Under the pieces are notes generated by a model that saw only the letters and a list, made by a program, of their open reading frames with translations, searched no databases and was not told where the DNA came from. DNA of 64,000 bases from TMED8 sp038125725 (GTDB lineage Bacteria > Pseudomonadota > Alphaproteobacteria > Rhodospirillales > Casp-alpha2), in the NCBI GenBank assembly GCA_038125725.1, contig JAYPEK010000015.1:1-64000 (forward strand), given 5' to 3'. Positions within the stretch are counted from its first letter, which is position 1; each line of letters starts with the position of its first letter. Shown in pieces: positions 39,073 to 46,913 of this stretch. The position numbers and the translations under genes are program-made.

Positions 39073-39594
39073 ATGTTGCGCATAACGCTCGCACTGTTGC
39101 TCATCGGCTCCGTTTCCGGCTGTTTTAATCTTGCCCCTGAAGCGCGTTTCGGCGATGCCCAGCTCGCGCCCGGCGTCGACACCATGCCCGAGAAATACTG
39201 CACCACGGATAACAGCCTGGCGCTGAAAGCCGATTGGAGCAAAGCCGACGTCATCGAGGAATCGGTTAAGGACGACCGCTACCGCGAAGGCTTCCTATCG
39301 CTCTGGCACAATCAGCCGGTGATCATCCGCGTCACCAATGAAGACGCCGGCGAACGCTCCTTCCGGGCGCCGGAATTCTTCCGTGATGCCGCCATTTCCA
39401 AGGCGGTCTATCAGGGCAAGGCGGTCGATACGCCGTGCCTCAACGCCATTACCCTGGCACCGGGTGCCGTCGCCGAGCTGCACGTGGTGCCGCTCAAGAA
39501 AGGTGATTACGACTACACCGAAACCGGTTTCTGGGTGCCGTTCGCCGGCGAGATATTCACCACCGCCGACGTCGGTTTCATTTACGTCCACTAG
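39073..39594 (+). CDS. Cupredoxin-like lipoprotein
   Basis: The 173-residue protein has a lipoprotein signal peptide (MLRITLALLLIGSVSGC; lipobox VSGC, lipidated Cys at residue 17). The second half (IIRVTNEDAGERSFRAPEFF ... LAPGAVAELHVVPLKKGDYDY) has the beta-sandwich pattern of cupredoxins. The usual His-Cys-His-Met copper ligands are not clearly present, so metal binding is uncertain. ATG 39073 is chosen because the lipobox fits only this start. Neighbours give no functional hint; it precedes comEC by 78 bases. Confidence 0.7.
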   Translation: MLRITLALLLIGSVSGCFNLAPEARFGDAQLAPGVDTMPEKYCTTDNSLALKADWSKADVIEESVKDDRYREGFLSLWHNQPVIIRVTNEDAGERSFRAPEFFRDAAISKAVYQGKAVDTPCLNAITLAPGAVAELHVVPLKKGDYDYTETGFWVPFAGEIFTTADVGFIYVH

Positions 39595-39672
39595 GTTTCC
39601 CCAAGCATCGGTGTCCCCGACCGGCAGCGTTTGATTGACGCTAGCCGGGGCGGTTACCTATGGTTGCCGCTT

Positions 39673-40566
39673 ATGGGCACGTTTTTCCATCAGTGGGAGA
39701 GGCAGCGCGACCGCCTGCTGCTTTGGGTGCCGGTGCTGTTCGGCGCCGGCATCGGTCTCTATTTCGCCCTGACGTTCGAGCCGCCGCTGTGGCTATCCAT
39801 AGCGGCCCCACTGGCGGTGGCGGCGGCGTTCTGGATGCGGCGTGCCGGCAATCTACGGCTGGCTGCCTGGATATTCGCCGCGGCGACCGTCGCCGCGGGT
39901 TTCATGGCGGCGCAATGGCGCACCCAGGACGTGGCGACGCCGATGCTGCAAAAGCGCATCGGGCCGCTGACGCTCACCGGCCAGGTCGCGGTGCTGGAAA
40001 CCTTCACGGACGGCTGGCGGGTGACCCTGGCGGAACCGCACGTCAACGGCCTGCAGCGGCACCTGACGCCGAAGCGCGTGCGTCTCAGGTTGCGCGGCGA
40101 GCAACCGCGCGTCCTCCCAGGCGACTGGATCCAGGCCCGGGCCATCCTGTCGCCGCCGTCGCCGCCCGCCATGCCGGGTGCCTTCGATTTCCAGCGCCAT
40201 GCCTATTTCCAATCCGTCGGCGGCGTCGGCTTCGCCTTGGGCGCCATCGAGGTCACGGCAAGGGCCGACGCCGGCGCCACGGTGTCGCCCGCCAATGCCC
40301 TGGCGCGGTTGCGCGGCCATGTCACCGAGCGCATCCTCGCAGCCCTGCCGGAAGGCACCGGCGCCGTCGCGGCGGCACTGATCACCGGCGCGCGCCATGC
40401 CATTCCGGAAGCCGACCTGCAGGCAATGCGCGATTCCGGCCTGGCGCACCTGCTGTCGATCTCGGGGCTGCACATCGGACTGGTGGCGGGGCTCCTGTTC
40501 GCTGCGGTCCGTGCCGCCGCGGCGCTGGTGCCGGCATTGGTGCTCCGTCATCCGACCAAGAAATGA
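39673..40566 (+). pseudogene. comEC: ComEC/Rec2 DNA-uptake channel, N-terminal part ended by in-frame TGA
   Basis: ComEC forms the inner-membrane channel for transforming DNA. This part has N-terminal helices, the DUF4131 OB-fold-like domain (TLTGQVAVLETFTDGWRVTL; RVLPGDWIQARAIL) and the start of the competence domain (LAHLLSISGLHIGLVAGLLF). It stops at TGA 40564-40566 after HPTKK. The family usually has Trp at that place (KKWAA), so TGG to TGA is the simplest cause. ATG 39673 fits the N-terminus; an in-frame TTG at 39631 would add 14 residues. The rest continues in the same frame. Confidence 0.82.
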
Positions 40567-40572
40567 GCCGCC

Positions 40573-41784
40573 GTGGTGGCGCTCATCGGTGCCTTCGGCT
40601 ATGCGTTGATCGCCGGCGCCACCCTGCCGACACAGCGCGCCTTCCTGATGCTGGCGGTAGCGCTCATCGGCGTGCTGCTCGACCGGCGGGGCTTGTCGCT
40701 CCGTTCCGTTGCCTGGGCGGCGCTGGTGGTGCTGGCGCTACAGCCGGAAAGCCTGTTGAGCGCCTCGTTCCAGATGTCGTTCGCCGCCGTCACCATGCTG
40801 GTCGCCGCCTACGAGGCCTATGCCCGGCGCCGCGAAAGCCACGCCAGCCGGGAAGGGCGTTCCTGGACCCGGCGCCTGGCCGCCTGGGCCGGGCTCTATA
40901 TCGCAGGCGTGCTGCTCACCACCTGCATCGCCGGCGCGGCGACGGCGCCCTTCGCCATCTTTCATTTCAATCGGGTCGCAGACTACGGGCTGCTGGCCAA
41001 TCTGGCCGCGGTGCCGCTGACGGCGCTTTGTGTGATGCCCTGGGCCATCGTCGGCATGGTGCTGATGCCGGTGGGCGGGGAAGCGATCGGCCTCATCCCC
41101 ATGGGCTGGGGGATCGAAGGCGTCGTCGCCGTCGCGCGCGCCGTCGCGGGCTGGCCCGGCGCCGTGACCCTGCTGCCGGCCATGCCCGGTTGGGGCCTGG
41201 CGCTGACGGTGGTGGGCGGTCTCTGGCTGGCGATCTGGAAAGGGCGCTTCCGACTATACGGGGTCGGCGGTGTCGCCGCCGGCATGCTGGCCTTGGCCTG
41301 GACTGGGCCGCCCGACATCCTCGTCGATGGGCAGGGGCAGATCCTGGCGCTACGCGACGCCGACAACAGGTTGGCGCTGTCGAACGGCCGCCGCGCCGCC
41401 TTCGAACGCGACATCTGGTTGAGCCGCCTGGCCAGCGACGAAAAGCCCGAGGTCTGGCCGGTGTTGGGACGGGCACTGGCCGGGCGGCTCAATTGCGACG
41501 CCGCCGGGTGCCTCTATCGAAAGGGTGATATCGACGTCGCCCTGGTCCGCCACGAGCGCGCACTCGCCGAGGATTGCTGGCGCGCGCACCTGGTGATCGC
41601 GCCGATACCCGTACGCGGGCGCTGCCCGGCGCCTGTGGTGATCGACCGTTTCGACCTCTGGCGGCATGGCGCGCATGCCATTTGGCTGGAAGAGGGAAGG
41701 GTGCGGGTCGAGACCGTCAATGCCACGCGTGGACAGCGGCCCTGGACCGTGCAGCCGCCGCCACGAACCCGGGGCTCGAACTGA
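40573..41784 (+). pseudogene. comEC: ComEC/Rec2, C-terminal part after the in-frame TGA
   Basis: This continues the comEC frame without a shift: competence-domain helices (GYALIAGATLPTQRAFLML; SASFQMSFAAVTMLVA), further membrane segments, and a soluble C-terminal domain (DILVDGQGQILALRDADN) typical of alphaproteobacterial ComEC. A GTG at 40573 could in principle re-initiate, but no ribosome binding site precedes it. The codon choice is as good as in intact genes, so the interruption is recent or a sequencing error. It converges with lexA, leaving only 4 bases between stops. Confidence 0.82.
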
Positions 41785-41788
41785 GCTG

Positions 41789-42517
41789 TCAGTAGGTGCG
41801 CATCAGGCCGACGAGCCGGCCCTGCACCTGCACCTGATCGGGACCGAAGATGCGGGTCTCGTAATTCTTGTTGGCGGGTTCGAGGGCGATGGAGTCGCCC
41901 TTGCGCCGCAGCCGTTTGAGCGTCACTTCGCTGCCCTCTACCAGGGCGACGACGATGGAGCCGTTCTCGGCGGTGTCGGAGCGCTGAATGATCACGGTAT
42001 CGCCGTCGTGAATGCCGGCCTCGACCATGGAATCGCCATCGACCTCGAGCGCATAGTGTTCGGCGCTCGACGCCAACATGCCGGCCGGGACATCGACGCT
42101 ATTGGACGAATCGCGCAACGCCTCGATCGGCGTGCCGGCGGCGATGCGGCCGTAAAGCGGCAATTGCAGGGTTTCGGAAGGCGCCGCATCGGTGACCGGC
42201 GCGGCCGGCAGCCCGACCTTGTCCTTGAAGCCGCCGCTGATGACGTTGGGGGCGAAACTGCTCTTGCGCTTCAACGGCACGGCCGGTACGCCGGTTTCCA
42301 TGTTCTCCGGCAGCTTAAGCACTTCCAATGCCCGCGCCCGGTGCGGCAGGCGGCGGATGAAGCCGCGTTCCTCAAGCCCCGTGATCAGCCGGTGAATCCC
42401 GGATTTCGATTTGAGATCAAGCGCCGCCTTCATTTCATCGTAGGAAGGGGAGATGCCGGTTTCACGTAGCGTCTTGTCGATGTAGGACAACAGTTGGTGC
42501 TGCTTGCGGGTCAACAT
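41789..42517 (-). CDS. lexA: SOS repressor LexA
   Basis: LexA represses DNA-damage genes and cleaves itself when RecA filaments form. The 242-residue protein has a winged helix-turn-helix DNA-binding domain (residues about 1-65, [20 protein letters not shown]), a linker of some 50 residues, and the peptidase domain. Cleavage is expected between A127 and G128 (RIAAGTP), with S163 (GDSM) and K201 as the catalytic pair. ATG 42517 is chosen over a frame extension to 42556 because it gives the standard [10 protein letters not shown] start. An SOS box lies 44 bases upstream, implying autoregulation. Confidence 0.97.
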   Translation of the reverse strand: MLTRKQHQLLSYIDKTLRETGISPSYDEMKAALDLKSKSGIHRLITGLEERGFIRRLPHRARALEVLKLPENMETGVPAVPLKRKSSFAPNVISGGFKDKVGLPAAPVTDAAPSETLQLPLYGRIAAGTPIEALRDSSNSVDVPAGMLASSAEHYALEVDGDSMVEAGIHDGDTVIIQRSDTAENGSIVVALVEGSEVTLKRLRRKGDSIALEPANKNYETRIFGPDQVQVQGRLVGLMRTY

Positions 42518-42560
42518 GATGGGGGCTTCCGAAGCGGTTGATCTATATATGTTCACATAT

Positions 42561-42575
42561 GTTCTAATTTAGTTC
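42561..42575. promoter_or_regulatory. LexA-binding SOS box
   Basis: GTTCTAATTTAGTTC is an exact GTTC-N7-GTTC direct repeat, the alphaproteobacterial LexA site. It lies 44 bases upstream of the lexA start. A third GTTC 10 bases to the left (42551) makes a partial second site with 6-base spacing. The surrounding DNA (42540-42590) is AT-rich, as expected for the lexA promoter. Confidence 0.88.
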
Positions 42576-42652
42576 TAAATATGTGTCAAGTGGTATTCCG
42601 CGCCGAAACGCACCTTTTCAGCGCTCGTTCGTAGTTTTATGCAATTAAAAGC

Positions 42653-43888
42653 TTAAAACGCGCTGGCGCCGAGATCGAGCCGCAGGATATCAACCGTATC
42701 GCCGGCCTTCGCCGGGGGCGCCTTGACCGGCCGGATCACCAGGCAGTCGGCCTCGGCGAAGCGCGCCATCATGGCGCTGTCCTGGCGTTCGAAGGGCGTG
42801 GCGATCAGTTCGCCCGCCGCGCCCGATGCCAGGATCGCGCGCATGTAGTCCTGACGGATGCCGTTGGCCGGCAGGTCGCGGCCCAGCTTGGCGGTGGCGA
42901 TGTCCGGCAGCGCATCGGCGTCGAGGCCCAGCATTACCGCCATGGCGGCGCGCAGGAAAATGATCGACGTCACGCCCGCCGACACAGGGTTCCCCGGAAG
43001 CCCCAAAACGTGCACGTCGCCGAGGCGGCCGAAGATCAGCGGTTTCCCCGGCCGCATGGCGATCTTGTAGAAATTCAGGTCCAGCCCGTCCGCGCCCAGC
43101 ACCTGGCGCACGAGATCGAAATCCCCGACCGAGGCGCCGCCGATGGTGACCAGGATATCGGCCCCCTTGGCACCGGCGAGCGCGTCGCGGAAGGATTCTT
43201 CCGTGTCACGGGCGATGCCGAGATTGACCGGCTCGCCGCCCAGGACCTTCACGTAGGCGCTCTGGGCAACGGAGTTGGACGAGATGATCTGGTCGGCGCC
43301 CTTGGGCTCGCCCGGCATCACCAGTTCATCACCGGTGGCGAGAATGGCGATGCGCGGCCGGCGCCGCACCCGGAGCCACGGCACGTTCGCCGACGCCACA
43401 AGGCCGAGATCGCGCGCCGTCAGGCGCCGGCCGGCCTTGAGCAGCACCTCGCCGTCGGAGAAATCGAGCCCGGCGGGGCGCACGTCGGCGCCGAGTTTGG
43501 CGCTCTCCTTGACGGTGATCTGGTCGCCGTCGGCGTCGGTCTCTTCCTGGATGACGATGGTGTCGGTGCCGTCGGGCAGGGGCGCGCCGGTGAAGATGCG
43601 CGCGCACTGGCCGGCCTCGACCGTGCCGCCGAAGCCTTGTCCGGCCTGCGACATGCCCACTTGCGTCAGGGTGACGGGCACGCTGGCGACGTCGGCGGCC
43701 TTGACCGCGTAGCCGTCCATGGCGGAAACGGCGGCCGGCGGCTGCGTCAGGCGCGCCGCCACGTCCTCGGCCAAGACGCGCCCCAAGGCATCGGGCAGCG
43801 CCACCTGAACCGAGGGGAGCGGGCTAAACGCGCCGGCAACGCGGCGGATCGCCTCGTCGACGCTGAGCATTTCATTTTTCTGGCTCAT
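42653..43888 (-). CDS. moeA: Molybdopterin molybdenumtransferase
   Basis: MoeA inserts molybdate into adenylylated molybdopterin. The 411-residue protein has the expected multi-domain order: SVDEAIRRV and the QPPAAVSAMDGYAVK segment at the start, the MPT-binding fold with GDELVMPGE, ILVTIGGASVGDFDLV and FGRLGDVHVLGLPGNPVSA, and a C-terminal barrel. All motifs are intact. Its ATG overlaps the moaC stop by one base (TAATG), so moaC and moeA are coupled. The molybdenum cofactor genes sit downstream of trpC, an arrangement common in alphaproteobacteria. Confidence 0.96.
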   Translation of the reverse strand: MSQKNEMLSVDEAIRRVAGAFSPLPSVQVALPDALGRVLAEDVAARLTQPPAAVSAMDGYAVKAADVASVPVTLTQVGMSQAGQGFGGTVEAGQCARIFTGAPLPDGTDTIVIQEETDADGDQITVKESAKLGADVRPAGLDFSDGEVLLKAGRRLTARDLGLVASANVPWLRVRRRPRIAILATGDELVMPGEPKGADQIISSNSVAQSAYVKVLGGEPVNLGIARDTEESFRDALAGAKGADILVTIGGASVGDFDLVRQVLGADGLDLNFYKIAMRPGKPLIFGRLGDVHVLGLPGNPVSAGVTSIIFLRAAMAVMLGLDADALPDIATAKLGRDLPANGIRQDYMRAILASGAAGELIATPFERQDSAMMARFAEADCLVIRPVKAPPAKAGDTVDILRLDLGASAF

Positions 43889-44364
43889 TATTCGGCCTCA
43901 AACGTCCCGGACTTGCCGCCCGACTTGTGAACCAGGCGCACGTCGGTGATGCGCATGGCGCGATCGACGGCCTTGCACATGTCATAGACCGTCAGCGCCG
44001 CAACGGACGCGGCGGTCAGCGCCTCCATCTCGACACCGGTCTTGCCCGAAAGCTTGCAGGTGGCAGCGATATCGACGGCGTTTCGCGCCGGATCGCAGAC
44101 CAGGTCGACCTTCACCGACGCCAGGCTCAGCGGATGACAGAGCGGGATCAAGTCCGGAGTCTTTTTAGCACCCATGATGCCCGCCAATTGCGCCACCGAC
44201 AGCACGTCACCCTTCTTGACGCCGCCCTGCATGATCAGCGCCAGGGTTTCGGGCTGCATCAGCACGCTCGCCTTGGCGGTCGCGGTGCGCTCGGTAATTT
44301 CCTTATCCGAGACGTCGACCATGACAGCATTGCCTTCGTCATCGAGATGCGTGAAACCGCTCAT
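43888..44364 (-). CDS. moaC: Cyclic pyranopterin monophosphate synthase
   Basis: MoaC makes cyclic pyranopterin monophosphate from the MoaA product, the first stage of molybdenum cofactor synthesis. The 158-residue protein has the catalytic region [15 protein letters not shown], with the His-Pro motif, and [23 protein letters not shown] with the Lys/Asp active-site residues. It starts 4 bases inside the trpC stop (overlap) and ends overlapping moeA. MoaA is not in the window. Confidence 0.96.
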   Translation of the reverse strand: MSGFTHLDDEGNAVMVDVSDKEITERTATAKASVLMQPETLALIMQGGVKKGDVLSVAQLAGIMGAKKTPDLIPLCHPLSLASVKVDLVCDPARNAVDIAATCKLSGKTGVEMEALTAASVAALTVYDMCKAVDRAMRITDVRLVHKSGGKSGTFEAE

Positions 44365-45176
44365 GCCGATGCCGCCGCCTGGGGTTCAGGGATGAGAAGG
44401 GCGCGGGTCGCGGCTTCCACGTCGTCCTGGCGCATCAGCGATTCACCGACCAGGAAACAGTTCGCGCCGACGCGCGCCATGCGCGCCAGATCGGCCGGCG
44501 AATAAAGCCCGCTTTCGCTGACCAGCGTGCGGTCCGCCGGCACATCGGGCGCCAGTTGTTCGGTCATGGCGATATCGACCTCAAGGGTCTTCAGGTTGCG
44601 GTTGTTGACCCCGATCAGGTCGCCGTCGATCTCAAGCGCGCGGGCAAGCTCATCCCCGTCATGCACCTCGACCAGGATATCCATGCCCCAATCGCGCGCC
44701 GCGGCGGCCAGTTCGGCGGCCTGGGCATCGGAAATCGCCGCCATGATGAGCAAGATGCAATCGGCGCCGAGCGCGCGGGCCTCCGCCACCTGATAGGGAT
44801 CGAGCATGAAGTCCTTGCGCAGCACCGGCAGATCGACGGCGGCGCGCGCCGCCACCAGGAACGCGTCGGCGCCCTGGAAATAGGGCTGATCGGTGAGGAC
44901 GGAGAGGCAACTGGCGCCGCCCGCCGCATAGGCACGCGCCAGTGCCGGCGGATCGAAATCGGCACGGATCAAACCCTTGGAAGGCGATGCCTTCTTGATT
45001 TCGGCGATCAGTCCGTAGCGCCCGGCATCGACGGCGCGCTTGAGGCCGGCCGCGAAACCGCGCGGCGCCGAGGCTTGCTTGGCCCGTGCCTCGACGTCGG
45101 CGAGCGGATGGGCGCGCTTGCAGGCCGCAATATGTTCGCGCTTGTCGTCACAAATGCGGGCGAGAACGTCGCTCAT
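44361..45176 (-). CDS. trpC: Indole-3-glycerol phosphate synthase
   Basis: TrpC closes the indole ring in tryptophan synthesis. The TIM-barrel protein (271 residues) has [17 protein letters not shown] near residue 55 with the catalytic Lys, [26 protein letters not shown] in the middle, and [12 protein letters not shown] and VSESGL toward the end. It is monofunctional, with no fused TrpF. It overlaps trpD by 4 bases and moaC by 4 bases. Confidence 0.97.
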   Translation of the reverse strand: MSDVLARICDDKREHIAACKRAHPLADVEARAKQASAPRGFAAGLKRAVDAGRYGLIAEIKKASPSKGLIRADFDPPALARAYAAGGASCLSVLTDQPYFQGADAFLVAARAAVDLPVLRKDFMLDPYQVAEARALGADCILLIMAAISDAQAAELAAAARDWGMDILVEVHDGDELARALEIDGDLIGVNNRNLKTLEVDIAMTEQLAPDVPADRTLVSESGLYSPADLARMARVGANCFLVGESLMRQDDVEAATRALLIPEPQAAASA

Positions 45177-46195
45177 GATCCGGAATTGGTGATTTCGACC
45201 AACTTATCGAGGGCACGCCTCGCCTTGCCCTCGTCGATGGATTGGGCGGCGAGCGCGACGCCGGCCTTCAGGTCTTCGACCTTGCCGCCAATAATCAGGC
45301 TGGCGGCGGCGTTGTAGAGAACGATGTCGCGATAGGCACCGGCCTCGCCGTCGACCAGGCGACGAATGGCAGCCGCATTATGGGCGCTGTCACCGCCCTT
45401 GAGGTCGTCCAAGGTGGCACGCGGAATACCGGCATCCTCGGGCGTCACCTGGAAGGTATGGATGGCCCCATCCTTAAGGGACGCCACGTGGGTGATGCCG
45501 GTCGTGGTCATCTCGTCCATGCCATCCTCGCCGTTGACCACCCAGGCGACCTCGGTGCCGAGGATGCCCAACACCTCCGCCATCGGCTCGATCCAGGCGC
45601 TGTCGAAAGCACCGGTGGACTGGCGTTTGACGCCGGCCGGATTGGAAAGCGGGCCCAGGTTGTTGAAGATGGTGCGGATTCCCAGCGATTGGCGCACCGG
45701 CACCACGTGCTTCATGGCGCTGTGGTGTTTCGGCGCCGGCATGAAGCCGACACCGGCCTCGCGGATGGCGCGCTCCACCAGGGAAACCTCGCAGTCCAGA
45801 TTAACGCCCAATTCCGTAAGCACGTCGGAAGCGCCGGATTTCGACGTTACCGCACGATTGCCGTGCTTGGCCACCGGCACGCCGGCGCCGGCGACCACCA
45901 TGGCCGTCGCGGTGGAGATATTGTAGGTGCCGAGTTTATCGCCGCCGGTGCCGACGATGTCCATGGCGCCTTCCGGCGCCTCGACACGCAGCATCTTGGC
46001 GCGCATGGCGCGAACCGCGCCAGTGATTTCATCGACCGATTCACCGCGCAACCGGAGCGCCATCAGGAAGGCGCCCATCTGCGATTCCGTCGCCTCGCCG
46101 GCCATGAGGATTTCAAAGGCCCGTTCGGAATCGGCAGCGGTGAGGGTCGCGCCATCGGCGACGCGGGCCAGGATCGGTTTGATGTCTTCGCTCAT
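45173..46195 (-). CDS. trpD: Anthranilate phosphoribosyltransferase
   Basis: TrpD transfers phosphoribose from PRPP to anthranilate. The 340-residue protein has the PRPP site [15 protein letters not shown] and [21 protein letters not shown], plus the metal site in [12 protein letters not shown]. The start ATG 46195 overlaps the trpG stop (ATGA); an upstream in-frame extension only mirrors trpG. It is the second gene of a trpG-trpD-trpC-moaC-moeA minus-strand unit. Confidence 0.97.
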   Translation of the reverse strand: MSEDIKPILARVADGATLTAADSERAFEILMAGEATESQMGAFLMALRLRGESVDEITGAVRAMRAKMLRVEAPEGAMDIVGTGGDKLGTYNISTATAMVVAGAGVPVAKHGNRAVTSKSGASDVLTELGVNLDCEVSLVERAIREAGVGFMPAPKHHSAMKHVVPVRQSLGIRTIFNNLGPLSNPAGVKRQSTGAFDSAWIEPMAEVLGILGTEVAWVVNGEDGMDEMTTTGITHVASLKDGAIHTFQVTPEDAGIPRATLDDLKGGDSAHNAAAIRRLVDGEAGAYRDIVLYNAAASLIIGGKVEDLKAGVALAAQSIDEGKARRALDKLVEITNSGS

Positions 46196-46776
46196 GCCGC
46201 ATTCCTTCCGCGCGAGATCTCGATGAAGTTCCGGAGAATCTGGTGTCCGTGTTCGGAAGCGATGCTTTCCGGATGAAACTGCACGCCGTGGATCGGCAAG
46301 GTGCGGTGCGAAACCCCCTGAATGACGCCGTCCTCGCTCTCGGCGGTAACCAACAGGCACTCGGGCACGGTCGCTGGATCGAGGGTGAGGGAATGATAAC
46401 GCGTCGCCTGGAACGGCGACGGCACGCCAGCGAACACCGCGGCCCCCTTATGGGTGATCATGCTCATCTTGCCGTGCATGGGCTTCGGGGCGCGGATGAT
46501 GGTGCCGCCGAAACTCTGCGCGATGCACTGATGGCCCAGGCAGACCCCGAAGATCGGGAACACGCCCTGCAGTTTCTCGATGACTTCCAGGCAGATGCCA
46601 GCCCAATCGGGATCGCAGGGCCCCGGTGAAATGACGATCCCCTCCGGCGACATGGCGCGGATGTCGTCGACGGTGATGGCGTCGTTCCGGTGCACGACAA
46701 CATCGGCCCCGACCTCGCCCATGTAATGGAGCAGGTTGTAGGTGAAGCTGTCGTAGTTATCGATAAGCAGAAACAT
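46192..46776 (-). CDS. trpG: Anthranilate synthase component II (glutamine amidotransferase)
   Basis: TrpG releases ammonia from glutamine for TrpE. The 194-residue class I amidotransferase has the nucleophile in [12 protein letters not shown], the His-Glu pair in [14 protein letters not shown], and the N-terminal [13 protein letters not shown]. trpE is not next to it: the gene upstream is the divergent copA. A possible promoter (TTGACC at 46813-46808, CATAAC at 46790-46785 on the minus strand, 17-bp spacer) would start transcription almost at the ATG, implying a leaderless message. Confidence 0.96.
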   Translation of the reverse strand: MFLLIDNYDSFTYNLLHYMGEVGADVVVHRNDAITVDDIRAMSPEGIVISPGPCDPDWAGICLEVIEKLQGVFPIFGVCLGHQCIAQSFGGTIIRAPKPMHGKMSMITHKGAAVFAGVPSPFQATRYHSLTLDPATVPECLLVTAESEDGVIQGVSHRTLPIHGVQFHPESIASEHGHQILRNFIEISRGRNAA

Positions 46777-46846
46777 TTGAAGCAGTTATGGTGTCTCGCC
46801 AAGGTGCGGTCAAGGGTGGGGTCAAGGAGAGGCTCATTGGCGGCGC

Positions 46847-46877
46847 TTGACCTTCCAGGGACTGGAAAGCTTATAAC
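46847..46877 (+). promoter_or_regulatory. CueR-controlled copA promoter (MerR type)
   Basis: -35 TTGACC (46847-46852) and -10 TATAAC (46872-46877) are separated by 19 bp, the over-long spacer that marks MerR-family activation. The spacer holds the dyad ACCTTCCAGGGACTGGAAAGC, very close to the consensus CueR operator (ACCTTCC...GGAAGG). The promoter faces copA-cueR and lies 37 bases before copA. It explains Cu(I)-induced expression and CueR autoregulation. Confidence 0.88.
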
Positions 46878-46913
46878 ATAAACATTATAGTTCTCTGGAA
46901 GGTTGGTTCCATC

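Noticed and set aside
40564..40566. TGA read as Trp (genetic code change) to rescue comEC
   Set aside because: Many intact genes here (nuoN, coaX, rnj partners, trp genes) end at TGA in the right place, so TGA is a stop in this genome.
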